The notes under the pieces were generated by a model. It did no database searches, was not told the origin of the DNA, and saw nothing but the letters and a program-made list of their open reading frames with translations. From the NCBI GenBank assembly GCA_942491385.1, contig CALOAF010000001.1, forward strand, positions 1 to 64,000: a DNA stretch of 64,000 nucleotides, in the 5' to 3' direction. A program made the position numbers and the translations under genes. Of the stretch, positions 57,001 through 64,000 are shown piece after piece (position 1 is the stretch's first letter; each line of letters begins with the position of its first letter). This stretch comes from UBA6170 sp942491385 (GTDB taxonomy: Bacteria; Chloroflexota; Anaerolineae; Anaerolineales; Anaerolineaceae).

Positions 57001-58747
57001 AGAAGATGACTGGCCGGACTCAGATGATCACATGGTAGGGCAACCAGATAAAATCTACTTGTACGACATTAATCCTTCAGGAGGTACTTTCCGACACTCC
57101 TTTAAAGTTAAAGACCCGGAAAGCTCTCCCGGTTATGGTGTCTGGACCGTTCACTATACTATAAAAGCTGATCCTTTAATAACGAGTGATGTACTTTTAA
57201 CGAACATCCAGACCGGAAACATTGAAGCTGTCAAGCAAAACATTAGAAATGGGGGTGATTTAAAAGCCATAAATGATCGGGCCGTTTTCGCTGCCGTCAA
57301 AAAACGAGATCCTAAAATGCTTAGCTTACTGAGTATTTCAGGAATAAAAGCTAACCTTAATGAGGTTCGTGAAGCTGCAACCGATACCACTGCCAGTTAC
57401 GATCCCCAATTTGTCTTTCAGGTATTTGAAATGCTCAAGCCCGATCAAAAGGTACAATCCAGGGACGTTGACCTCGCTCTTGAAAATAATGCAGCATGGC
57501 TTGCAGACGTTATGGTTACTTCCGGCGCTGAAGTCACCCATGAAAATTTGGTGAATGCCTTGAAGGTAAATGCCTATGGCGTAGCGGGTAATATCATGAA
57601 AAATGGAATTAAACCCTTAGCTTCGGATCTCGACATTGCTCTCGATAAAAAAGATACCAAAGCTATGAAAGTGTTGCTGATCTTTGACGTTCCCGTCAAC
57701 CCGCAACACCTGACCAAAGCTGTTGGTTTACAACAATGGGCAATGGCCGAAGACTTATTAAAGCGAACCAATCCTGAACAAGCCACCTACGTCAAATGCG
57801 CAGAGTTGAACAACACCAATATGTTCCGTAAACTTTGCGAAAAAGGGGTGGCCATTACAGATACAAAACCGGCTATCACTGCCATTGACCAAAAAAATAT
57901 CGACATCCTCACCCTATGCTTGGAAAATGGTATCGCCGCAGATGATGTAGTAGAGCATGCCGTCAGGAAAAACGATAAAGAGGCAGTGATCACCTGTATG
58001 TACTATGGTGCCGATGAAGTCAAAGCACTCGTCGCTTCAGTTGATGCCAATCATTTTGAAATCGCCGAAATGCTGCTGGACGTTTATGGCGCCATTCCCG
58101 TAGGCCTGGTCGGAACGGCCATAAAAAACAACAATATTGAACTGGTCAGAAAACTCATAGAATTCGGCGATGCTGCGGAAGAAGGTATGTTACCTTCCGT
58201 TGAATATGCCAGACTGCCCATTCTCAAAATGCTGGTAGAAGAACTGGAAATGGATGCGACCAAACAGGCTTATATTCTCAGAGCCGTTGAATTCTCGCGA
58301 AAGGGTTCTCACGCTGAAATTGCCCAGTACCTGTTATCTCAGGGAGCCGATCCCAATCTTTATATCGAACAAGGAACAGGCAATTCTTTATTACATATGG
58401 TAAGCCAACGAAAAAGAACACGTCCCGAGGAATTAAGAAAGGCCATACGGGAAGTTACCGGGAAATTCGCCTGGAAAAAAACCCGTAGAGATTATGCTTT
58501 GGCCAAAGTCCTGATCGAAAACGGGGCTGACCTCCAGGTTGTGAATAATGAGGGCTGGACACCCCTGCATATGGCCGTAAAACCAGCCAGGAACAAAGAT
58601 AGCCGGGAGTTGGTAAAATTCATGGTTGACTCCGGAGCAGACATGAACGCCTGTACCGGCAATAAAGAGCGGGTGAGGAAGGTGGCACGAGGATGCCGCG
58701 TTAAAAAATACCTGAAAAAACAGGGGGCAAGAAAAAAGGGATGTTGA
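54053..58747 (+). CDS. Large secreted protein with C-terminal ankyrin-like repeats
   Basis: 1564 residues. A signal peptide (about 1-29, ending LKAQN) is followed by ~850 residues of repeated amphipathic strands (for example LNLSGTISNDKDAISF, ADLNFDLDLGKGWKIDKAGIF) with no recognised domain. Around 890-1035 lies a beta-rich domain with FAITLDKIVVNMPDENNGDD, acidic clusters that might bind calcium. From ~1043 to 1550 are ankyrin-like helical repeats (LLTNIQTGNIEAVKQNIRNGGDL, AKVLIENGADLQVVNNEGWTPLHMAV, FMVDSGADMNACTG). The last residues are basic (KQGARKKGC). Ankyrin repeats are usually intracellular, so a signal peptide makes this unusual. There is no T9SS sorting domain. The function is unknown; it has its own terminators on both sides. 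Confidence 0.8.
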   Translation: MKILTLRKWLFLVILTTCFFASNLSLKAQNGTASTDQIKAVKQSLEKSFKNDYFNISNLDVAPEDEHLTASGDVTFFNKSGVNLKAILSAANKVESIEATFPEGTGFNPVQMLDKVISPARLQAAVPDAILELEGLSINRFSITMAEGSNSPESFEAELKTDALDLLEFGGLKMKDVIFLLQVTEADNKKVPAGTISGGVGFGEQQINLSGTISNDKDAISFKGSHPEELKLGEILKIVGGDELQEEFGRLVPAPMLDLFQVPAFDFEIFPQKKAFSLYTTNVSGKQSLDVEKENGKFKFSFNYTPDVDFKFTDIDDGLAFMDDANIFEDLKIGVTNAPKAGPKAKGSNPGLEITAGLKPNDLLKKIFSLDQNQQKVFPDIGLFGSIDGSLNTTLAADLNFDLDLGKGWKIDKAGIFFDYKMGARSPMLGINGSMIIPIDETLLRFRLGLFGEPLSVSLGGSIDLESVNDKGEITEWQEPFGIPLVSLTNVGGALAISGSTLIDRVELRSGLKLGKIPSGKMDRRVRGDANIVLDVDIAQSRITSEVVNLNFLRIIQALTDGLDIPGEVANFLNTGIDTAFIDINPGGKSFKIKGNAVFMSLVKGYIDISADASGFEAGGGLDVIRLAPGGMELFSLTAKDDASKGPGFKVMLKGDDPGINFTGQMKIFGMNVSSSEFLIDKNGFMAEAKSGTDVLGTTLTLQGRNFFSTASMRIEAEIRMGVMSAIKEALVEFLDNEVGVVAAEIANTIIPELSIEKIKLSGGLDQFKTGMKAEVIFIAGIFGEREEFDVEVELNVDLSKPETFVEAIPNLVGAMGLELVENFGDLAGMVFTAATKAAVAAVEFIGEGFIALAGEVGDAFESIGIVVEDPFTDKMYDTPKNGAPLGANPPGYRHFAITLDKIVVNMPDENNGDDVFGGILVDSPKDYTFWAPGTNRNIFGLSEFEEIGNVGKNTPINVNNTKHLYLKHNTSGWVQLKQELWEEDDWPDSDDHMVGQPDKIYLYDINPSGGTFRHSFKVKDPESSPGYGVWTVHYTIKADPLITSDVLLTNIQTGNIEAVKQNIRNGGDLKAINDRAVFAAVKKRDPKMLSLLSISGIKANLNEVREAATDTTASYDPQFVFQVFEMLKPDQKVQSRDVDLALENNAAWLADVMVTSGAEVTHENLVNALKVNAYGVAGNIMKNGIKPLASDLDIALDKKDTKAMKVLLIFDVPVNPQHLTKAVGLQQWAMAEDLLKRTNPEQATYVKCAELNNTNMFRKLCEKGVAITDTKPAITAIDQKNIDILTLCLENGIAADDVVEHAVRKNDKEAVITCMYYGADEVKALVASVDANHFEIAEMLLDVYGAIPVGLVGTAIKNNNIELVRKLIEFGDAAEEGMLPSVEYARLPILKMLVEELEMDATKQAYILRAVEFSRKGSHAEIAQYLLSQGADPNLYIEQGTGNSLLHMVSQRKRTRPEELRKAIREVTGKFAWKKTRRDYALAKVLIENGADLQVVNNEGWTPLHMAVKPARNKDSRELVKFMVDSGADMNACTGNKERVRKVARGCRVKKYLKKQGARKKGC

Positions 58748-58783
58748 TTATAAATTAAAGTTATATTGACACGAAATAATTAT

Positions 58784-58818
58784 AGCCCGGGCACCTGAAA
58801 GTGTCCGGGCTTTTTTTT
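58784..58818 (+). terminator. Intrinsic terminator after the ankyrin gene
   Basis: 11-bp stem AGCCCGGGCAC (58784-58794) / GTGTCCGGGCT (58801-58811) with one wobble, followed by eight T. The convergent minus-strand gene ends here too. Confidence 0.9.
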
Positions 58819-59398
58819 AGATCAACAACAAGATCACCAAAAATACAATCGTATGTACCAGCAATCCGGTAAACTTCTTTTTCATTTTCTTGCGAATGGC
58901 GATGGGCAATAAGTTCTGGAAAGTTTCTTCGTCATTCAACAAAATATCCAGTGATCCATCCCTTACCGCATGGGGCGCTTCAGGTGCTTCCGCAGCAGCA
59001 TATGGCCCCTTATTACTCAATTCAATGGCTTTGTGGATCAAGCCGTCGAAAAACTTGGAACGTCCCATATAGTGGGAAATACTGGAGCCTCTGTCAAACT
59101 TGAGCAGTACATACATATTGAACAACATCTTCAGGTTGTAGAGCCACACATAGATCAGCCATAAAATGATGGTATAAAACAGCAACCCAGTCGCCCAGGA
59201 TGCTTGCTTGATCAACCCAACGCCGCAAGCCATAAAAATGCCCATAAAAGCAGTGGTCAGGAGACCCAACAACCATTTACCCCGCATGAAGGATTTAAAC
59301 AGTCCCATTTTATGAATACCAACAAAGCTAATGGTTCCAAACAGGATGATGAATGAAAAAGCAACGATCAGAAAAATGCCGATTATTTTAGTGAACAT
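58817..59398 (-). CDS. Multi-pass membrane protein, unknown
   Basis: 193 residues from ATG 59398 (MFTKIIGIF); upstream in-frame codons would add 34 residues that lack support. Four hydrophobic segments (about 3-22, 39-57, 62-88, 172-190). The loop after segment 3 is hydrophilic and includes SKFFDGLIHKAIELSNKGPYAAA and acidic residues. No family was recognised. It is convergent with the ankyrin gene. Confidence 0.6.
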   Translation of the reverse strand: MFTKIIGIFLIVAFSFIILFGTISFVGIHKMGLFKSFMRGKWLLGLLTTAFMGIFMACGVGLIKQASWATGLLFYTIILWLIYVWLYNLKMLFNMYVLLKFDRGSSISHYMGRSKFFDGLIHKAIELSNKGPYAAAEAPEAPHAVRDGSLDILLNDEETFQNLLPIAIRKKMKKKFTGLLVHTIVFLVILLLI

Positions 59399-59842
59399 GA
59401 TTTTGAATTTTGCAAAGGGGAATTGCCACAGATAAATTTTGAAGTATATTTCAAAAAATATCGACAGGATTACCCTGCCATATCTATGGCCATTCCGCAC
59501 TTTGATGGTTATGGAATATTGAATTCAATGAGCTTTGATCAAGCGCTGAAGGGAAAGGACTTCATGCAAAACAAAAGGAGCCTTTCCGATATGGCAGAAA
59601 GGCTCCTTCGTTTATTGCAAACTCGTCTGCAACAATCATCTGAACCTCCCTGCCCCGGGCGGAACAACAAGCACGTAACTGTTATGATGAATTGTAGAAA
59701 GCATGATTTGTATTTTGTTACAGCCCTATTACAATCGACCAGGAAAATTAGTTCCCGATCAGAAATATTTTTGGCTCAATTTTTTTCTCCGGAGTAATTA
59801 TGGTACTTTAGAACTTAACAAAAGTCTGTTTGTTAAAACTTA
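59399..59842. other. Intergenic region with a terminator-like hairpin
   Basis: A 12-bp stem AAGGAGCCTTTC (59575-59586) / GAAAGGCTCCTT (59597-59608) stands in the middle. The flank has only a weak T run, so its function is uncertain. An open frame at 59423-59797 is not supported as a gene. Confidence 0.5.
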
Positions 59843-60623
59843 GTGCTCCACTTCAAAACATATCGAAAAAACGAGAACGCCCCCTGGATAACCTTCATCC
59901 ACGGTGCCGGCGGCAGCAGTGCGATCTGGTTTCGGCAGATCCGGGCATTACGTCCTCATTTCAACCTGTTGTTGATCGATCTGCGGGGGCATGGAAAATC
60001 CAAAAGTCCCCGTTTACGAAAAAATCCGGCAGTACAGCTTCGAGGTAATCGGCAACGAAGTGATGCAGGTTCTGGATCACCTCAAAATCAAATCGTCTCA
60101 TTTTGTGGGGATATCTCTCGGGACCATCATTATTCGGGAACTTTCGGAACGTTTCCCGGAAAAGATTGAAAGTATGATCCTGGGAGGTGCCGTCATGAAA
60201 TTGAACCTGAGGAGCAGAATTCTCCTTAAGCTGGGGGTAATTTTTCAGTCCGTAATTCCCTACCTGATATTGTATAAATTTTTCGCCTTCATCATCATGC
60301 CGCGCAAGCGCCACAGGGAATCGCGGTTATTATTCATCAATGAAGCCCGTAAACTGGCTCAAAAGGAATTCAACCGCTGGTTTACCCTCGTTTCCCAACT
60401 GAAGCCGCTTTTGGCATTCTTCCAATCCAAAGACAGTGGTTTGCCGACATTGTATATCATGGGCTCCGAAGATCATATGTTTCTATCGCCCATCCGCCAC
60501 CTGGTAGCCAAACACAGCTCTGCCCGTCTGGCAGTGATCCCCAACTGCGGCCATGTCGTTAATGTAGAAAGAGCGGATGATTTCAACGACCTGGTCATCC
60601 AATTCCTGAACAAACAAGATTAG
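59843..60623 (+). pseudogene. Alpha/beta hydrolase, frameshifted
   Basis: Read as one gene from GTG 59843, the protein would be about 259 residues. The first frame has HGAGGSS (oxyanion loop), IWFRQIRALRPHFNLLLIDLRGHGKSKS. The second frame continues YEKIRQYSFEVIGNEVMQVLDHL, the nucleophile elbow GISLGT, IMGSEDHMF (Asp) and PNCGHVVNVE (His). The break is an extra C in the CCCC run at 60008-60011. One base is enough to restore it, so it may be a sequencing error or recent loss. All catalytic residues are otherwise present. Confidence 0.75.
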
Positions 60624-60966
60624 GTCTCCGGTATTGAAGCAGTCTAGTGTTTAAATTATTGCCACAGTGCTCTCCGCCTGGCCTTGACGGTTATCTGCTG
60701 TATTAATCTATTCTTTTACCGGAAACCTATACTTTATGGAGCTTTTTAGCTTTACCGCAAAGTGGCACAGAGTTGCGCTGAGTTGCGCTGAGGATTTTCG
60801 ATATTCCAATAAAATCACACAAATTTTAGAATAAAAAAAACTTCCTGGCAGTTTCCAGCTGACGGCATCAAAAGCTATTGATTTTCAGTATAAATGGCCC
60901 GTCCGGAAAACCAGGAAGTCTATATGTTCAAGCTAGGCACGCAACAAATACAGCTGCATGCTCCGG
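60624..60966. other. Intergenic region with minus-strand terminator
   Basis: 343 bp. The left part holds two copies of GAGTTGCGCT in tandem (60770-60790). The right part contains the terminator listed next. Nothing else was recognised. Confidence 0.5.
60832..60919 (-). terminator. Minus-strand intrinsic terminator
   Basis: ACTTCCTGG (60840-60848) pairs with CCAGGAAGT (60911-60919), plus an inner TTTCC / GGAAA pair; eight A on the plus strand (60832-60840) give the T run of a minus-strand transcript. It supports transcription of the small gene at 60967-61068. Confidence 0.7.
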
Positions 60967-61068
60967 TTACAATAAACCGGCAATTAAAAAGACTATTCCG
61001 GAAAGAATAGCTAAACCCAATACTCCCATAAAGAAGTAAAAGGATATTTTACTGGTATCAGCTTTCAT
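60967..61068 (-). CDS. 33-residue single-helix membrane miniprotein
   Basis: ATG at 61068, TAA at 60967. A short polar start (MKADTSKIS) leads into one hydrophobic helix (FYFFMGVLGLAILSGIVFLI) and a C-terminal leucine pair. It is followed by an intrinsic terminator on the same strand. Similar short hydrophobic proteins are often missed by gene callers; function is unknown. Confidence 0.5.
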   Translation of the reverse strand: MKADTSKISFYFFMGVLGLAILSGIVFLIAGLL

Positions 61069-61230
61069 GATTATAAAATTTGAACAGGCAAATACCTGAC
61101 GGGACACCAAAGATCCTAACCAGGAAACAGGAAGTGTCCCACCAGGTAGCCAGTTAATGAAGTTGTTTTAAAATGTAATGCATTCAGGCGGCAGTAAGGA
61201 TAATACTTGCCTCATAACGGGAAAGAAACA

Positions 61231-61599
61231 CTAGAAAGGGTCTAACCTCAAGCAGTTAAACAACAGGAACAAACGACTGTCACAGCAATCATTTTCGGTT
61301 GAATGATCGGATGATTTTTCGAAGTCAGCAGCCGAAACTATTCCGGAACGGGAAAACGACTTAAAGGCAGTGGAAGGCGAAAACCATTCTTCACCACTGT
61401 CCGCTGCATCTTCAGCAGAACCTTCCTGTCCGATATCAAAGGAAAATATCCAATGCCATTGCGGATTTTCCTGCCCGGAGGTAATAAAATCCGAAATGGG
61501 AGCAACAGGTTTCGACAAGGAAAAAACACCGGCAAGCGTACTCGAAAATATGAGTACACTCAGGAGAATACTACCGATCTGGCCGAGGCGTCTTTTCAT
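61231..61599 (-). CDS. Small secreted protein, unknown
   Basis: 122 residues. A signal peptide (about 1-27, basic MKRRLG start) precedes a polar acidic region (QEGSAEDAADSGEEW) and a C-terminal DCCDSRLFLLFNCL with three cysteines. A TAGCTTTG box ends 4 nt before the ATG on the minus strand, so its transcript may be leaderless. Possibly co-transcribed with the 33-residue gene 162 bp downstream. No family was recognised. Confidence 0.5.
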   Translation of the reverse strand: MKRRLGQIGSILLSVLIFSSTLAGVFSLSKPVAPISDFITSGQENPQWHWIFSFDIGQEGSAEDAADSGEEWFSPSTAFKSFSRSGIVSAADFEKSSDHSTENDCCDSRLFLLFNCLRLDPF

Positions 61600-61963
61600 G
61601 AGGCAAAGCTACATTTTTCTATGGTATTTATCAATAAAAAAAAACGGGTTCCACTCAGGACTGAAAACGGGAAACATGAGAAATGCGACGTTTTGAGTTC
61701 GAAGCCGAAAAGTGTAATTGTCAGAATCTAGATTGGTAATTCAGTTTGAATATTTCCTACCCGGTTTTGCCAATTGCCCATATATCCCCCTGGTGATCTT
61801 GAAAAAGAGGTTTTTCCCAGCGAAATAAACAACTGTCGTACTTTTGTATGGGATAATAATTTCAGCATTCTACCATAATGGGCTATTTTTAACGCCGACA
61901 TTACAACCTGTAATGGCACAATAGCCGCACCTTAATTTTTATAACCAGAAATTTGCTTTATCC
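61600..61963. other. Intergenic region before GH5 gene
   Basis: 364 bp between divergent genes. A TACTTTTG box (61839-61846) matches TAnnTTTG and could serve the GH5 gene with a 5' leader of about 110 nt. No other structure was seen. Confidence 0.5.
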
Positions 61964-64000
61964 ATGAAAATCAAGACTTTATTACCAGCTATATTAATTT
62001 CCTTTTTACAATTTTATGCTTTTCAATCCAACGCCCAACATTTCCTGAGCACCAACGGCAAAGCCATTGTCAATGAAAACCAGGACACGATCCTCTTGAG
62101 GGGAATGGGGCTGGGTGGCTGGATGGTGCAGGAAGGCTACATGTTACAAACGGCAGGTTTCGCCAATCCGCAACATGAGATCCGGGCCACCATTCAGGCA
62201 TTGATCGGAGAAGAAAACACCGATATATTTTACGAAGCATGGCTGAACAACCACGTCAGAAAATCAGATATTGACTCCCTGAAATCCTGGGGATTTAATT
62301 CCGTCAGATTGCCCATGCATTACAACCTGTTCACCTTACCCATTGAGGAAGAACCAATACCCGGGGAAAACACCTGGCTCACCAAAGGGTTTGTATTGAC
62401 GGACAGTTTAATCAGTTGGTGTAAACAAAACGAAATGTATGTGATCCTCGACTTGCATGCTGCTCCCGGTGGTCAGGGTTATGATGCTGCCATTTCTGAT
62501 TACGACGCTTCCAAACCTTCCCTGTGGGAAAGTGAGGAAAACCGCGATAAAATGGTGGCGCTGTGGAAAAACCTCGCCGAAAGATACGCTGATGAGCAAT
62601 GGGTGGCCGGTTATGACCTGCTCAATGAACCCAACTGGGATTTGCCCGGTAATGTTGCCCTGAAAAATTTATACAAGGAAGTGACCGACAGTATACGTAC
62701 TGTTGACCCAAATCACATCATATTTATAGAGGGCAACTGGTTTGCCAATGACTTTACCGGATTGACCCCTCCCTGGGATGATGAACTGGTATACTCACCG
62801 CATAAATACTGGTCCAACAATGATCAGGGTTCCATAGAATGGGTTTTAAACATAAGGAATCAATACAATGTGCCTCTGTGGTTGGGAGAAAGTGGAGAAA
62901 ACTCAAACGTCTGGTTCCGCGATGCCATACGCTTACTCGAAGACAATGATATCGGTTGGGCCTGGTGGCCAATGAAGAAAATCGAATCCATTGCCGGTCC
63001 TTTATCCGTCGTCAAAACCGAAGGATACCAGACCTTACTGGATTATTGGAGCGGTAACGGCCCTATGCCCAGTGCTGAATTTGGGACAGATGCTTTGATG
63101 GAGATAGCCGAAGGCTTGAAAACAGAAAATTGTGTATTTCAGAAAGATGTCATTGATGCCATGTTCCGGCAGGTATATTCCAATGAAACCATTCCCTATA
63201 ACACCCAGGATATCCCGGGTGTTGTTTATGCTTCTGATTTTGATATGGGCGTTATCGGAGAGGCTTATTACGATAATGAATCAGGAAACTATTCCGTGTC
63301 AACAGGTAATTACACTCCCTGGAATACTGGCTGGGCCTACAGAAATGATGCGGTAGACATTGAACCTTGCATGGACAATATCAATACGAATGGTTATAAT
63401 GTTGGCTGGCTGTACAACGATGAGTGGATGCAATACGATGTGAACGTCACAGAGGCGGGCGTTTACGATGTACATTTGCGCGTTGCTTCCGGTGGATCGG
63501 GTGGCCTTTTCCATTTCTCCATGGATGGTGCAGATATTTCCACTCCTTATTATATTCCTCCCACAGGAGGGTGGCAAAGTTGGTCTACCGTGGTTCTTCC
63601 TGATGTGATTTTAGATACGGACGATAAAAAGCTGATATTTTATGCCGACGACGAAGGATATAACTTGAGCAGTTTTGAATTCATTCCTACCGGAGAACCG
63701 ACTACCTCGATCCCGGCCAAATTTGTTTCGGCAGTAACCGTAGATGAATATACCATTCAGCTGAATTGCAATAAAGATTTTGATCTCCCTCTACCGGATG
63801 CTCCGGGTGGTTTTGAAATCAGAATCAGTGGCAATTTAATCCCAATCTCTGCTCTGACCGTCGATCCGGATAACCCAAGGATCATTTATTTCACTTTGGA
63901 TTTTCTTTTAAAGTCAACCCATAATATCAAAATTTCCTATACAGGTAATGAGGTTACTGCAACCGACGGAACACCCCTGGTTCCATTTACCAATGAAAAT
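61964..64000 (+). CDS. GH5 cellulase-like endoglucanase with CBM6, 3' end outside window
   Basis: 679 residues are visible and the frame is open to the last base. A signal peptide (1-25, ending SNAQ) precedes the GH5 barrel (about 40-370) with LRGMGLGGWM, NSVRLPMHY, the acid/base Glu222 in LLNEPNW, SPHKYW and nucleophile Glu309 in LWLGESGEN. Residues ~400-575 are a CBM6-like beta-sandwich (NVGWLYNDEWMQYDVNVTE, GWQSWSTV). A further beta-rich segment starts near 580. It would cut beta-1,4-glucan or related glycans outside the cell. It is ~8 kb away from the sugar-utilisation genes but fits the same substrate. Confidence 0.92.
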   Translation, partial: MKIKTLLPAILISFLQFYAFQSNAQHFLSTNGKAIVNENQDTILLRGMGLGGWMVQEGYMLQTAGFANPQHEIRATIQALIGEENTDIFYEAWLNNHVRKSDIDSLKSWGFNSVRLPMHYNLFTLPIEEEPIPGENTWLTKGFVLTDSLISWCKQNEMYVILDLHAAPGGQGYDAAISDYDASKPSLWESEENRDKMVALWKNLAERYADEQWVAGYDLLNEPNWDLPGNVALKNLYKEVTDSIRTVDPNHIIFIEGNWFANDFTGLTPPWDDELVYSPHKYWSNNDQGSIEWVLNIRNQYNVPLWLGESGENSNVWFRDAIRLLEDNDIGWAWWPMKKIESIAGPLSVVKTEGYQTLLDYWSGNGPMPSAEFGTDALMEIAEGLKTENCVFQKDVIDAMFRQVYSNETIPYNTQDIPGVVYASDFDMGVIGEAYYDNESGNYSVSTGNYTPWNTGWAYRNDAVDIEPCMDNINTNGYNVGWLYNDEWMQYDVNVTEAGVYDVHLRVASGGSGGLFHFSMDGADISTPYYIPPTGGWQSWSTVVLPDVILDTDDKKLIFYADDEGYNLSSFEFIPTGEPTTSIPAKFVSAVTVDEYTIQLNCNKDFDLPLPDAPGGFEIRISGNLIPISALTVDPDNPRIIYFTLDFLLKSTHNIKISYTGNEVTATDGTPLVPFTNEN

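Noticed and set aside
59423..59797. Plus-strand ORF of 124 codons
   Set aside because: Crosses a hairpin, overlaps the neighbouring gene's start region and has no recognisable domain or coding pattern.

Overview
The window comes from a member of the Bacteroidota, most likely the Saprospiria (Saprospiraceae/Lewinella/Haliscomenobacter relatives); that placement is inference. The evidence is a type IX secretion system (T9SS) component (PorV), several secreted proteins with the C-terminal T9SS sorting domain, SprB repeats, a SusC/SusD pair with a hybrid two-component regulator, TamB with a lipoprotein TamA (TamL), and TAnnTTTG promoter boxes in place of sigma-70 boxes.

Layout. 1-5.4 kb: the 3' end of porV, the RNase P RNA gene, a broken yefM-yoeB toxin-antitoxin pair and mfd. 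Every protein gene in the first ~3.7 kb carries single-base indels, so this stretch is either poorly sequenced or decayed. 5.8-8.8 kb: two secreted proteins, one collagen-like with an S74 chaperone end. 9-14.6 kb: moaE, a small winged-helix protein with a triple palindromic operator, and a TPR-CHAT protease next to a subtilisin-like protease. 14.9-22.3 kb: kptA, then on the minus strand gltA-gcvH-vanZ-tonB, then small housekeeping and hypothetical genes including a glycosyltransferase. 22.3-22.8 kb: a tRNA-Ser/Cys/Ser cluster preceded by a tiny Ser/Cys-rich reading frame and an intrinsic terminator, which together look like an attenuator. 23-28 kb: two large T9SS-exported SprB-repeat proteins that share their C-terminal half. 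28.3-35.6 kb: tamB-tamL. 35.6-37.1 kb: a membrane-tethered winged-helix regulator divergent from a Cys-rich secreted protein, with phased TTTAC repeats between them.

37.4-53.8 kb is a polysaccharide utilisation locus. A hybrid two-component sensor (HTCS) precedes a REP-like repeat array, susC, susD, a sodium:solute symporter, a GH94 cellobiose phosphorylase and a GH3 beta-glucosidase. A GH5 + CBM6 cellulase-like gene runs off the right end. Together they suggest beta-glucan or cellulose use: oligosaccharides enter by SusCD, are trimmed in the periplasm, cellobiose is imported by the symporter and then phosphorolysed to glucose-1-phosphate and glucose.

54-61.6 kb holds a 1564-residue secreted protein ending in ankyrin-like repeats, a four-helix membrane protein, a frameshifted alpha/beta hydrolase and two small membrane or secreted proteins. 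No CRISPR array, intact transposase or prophage was seen.
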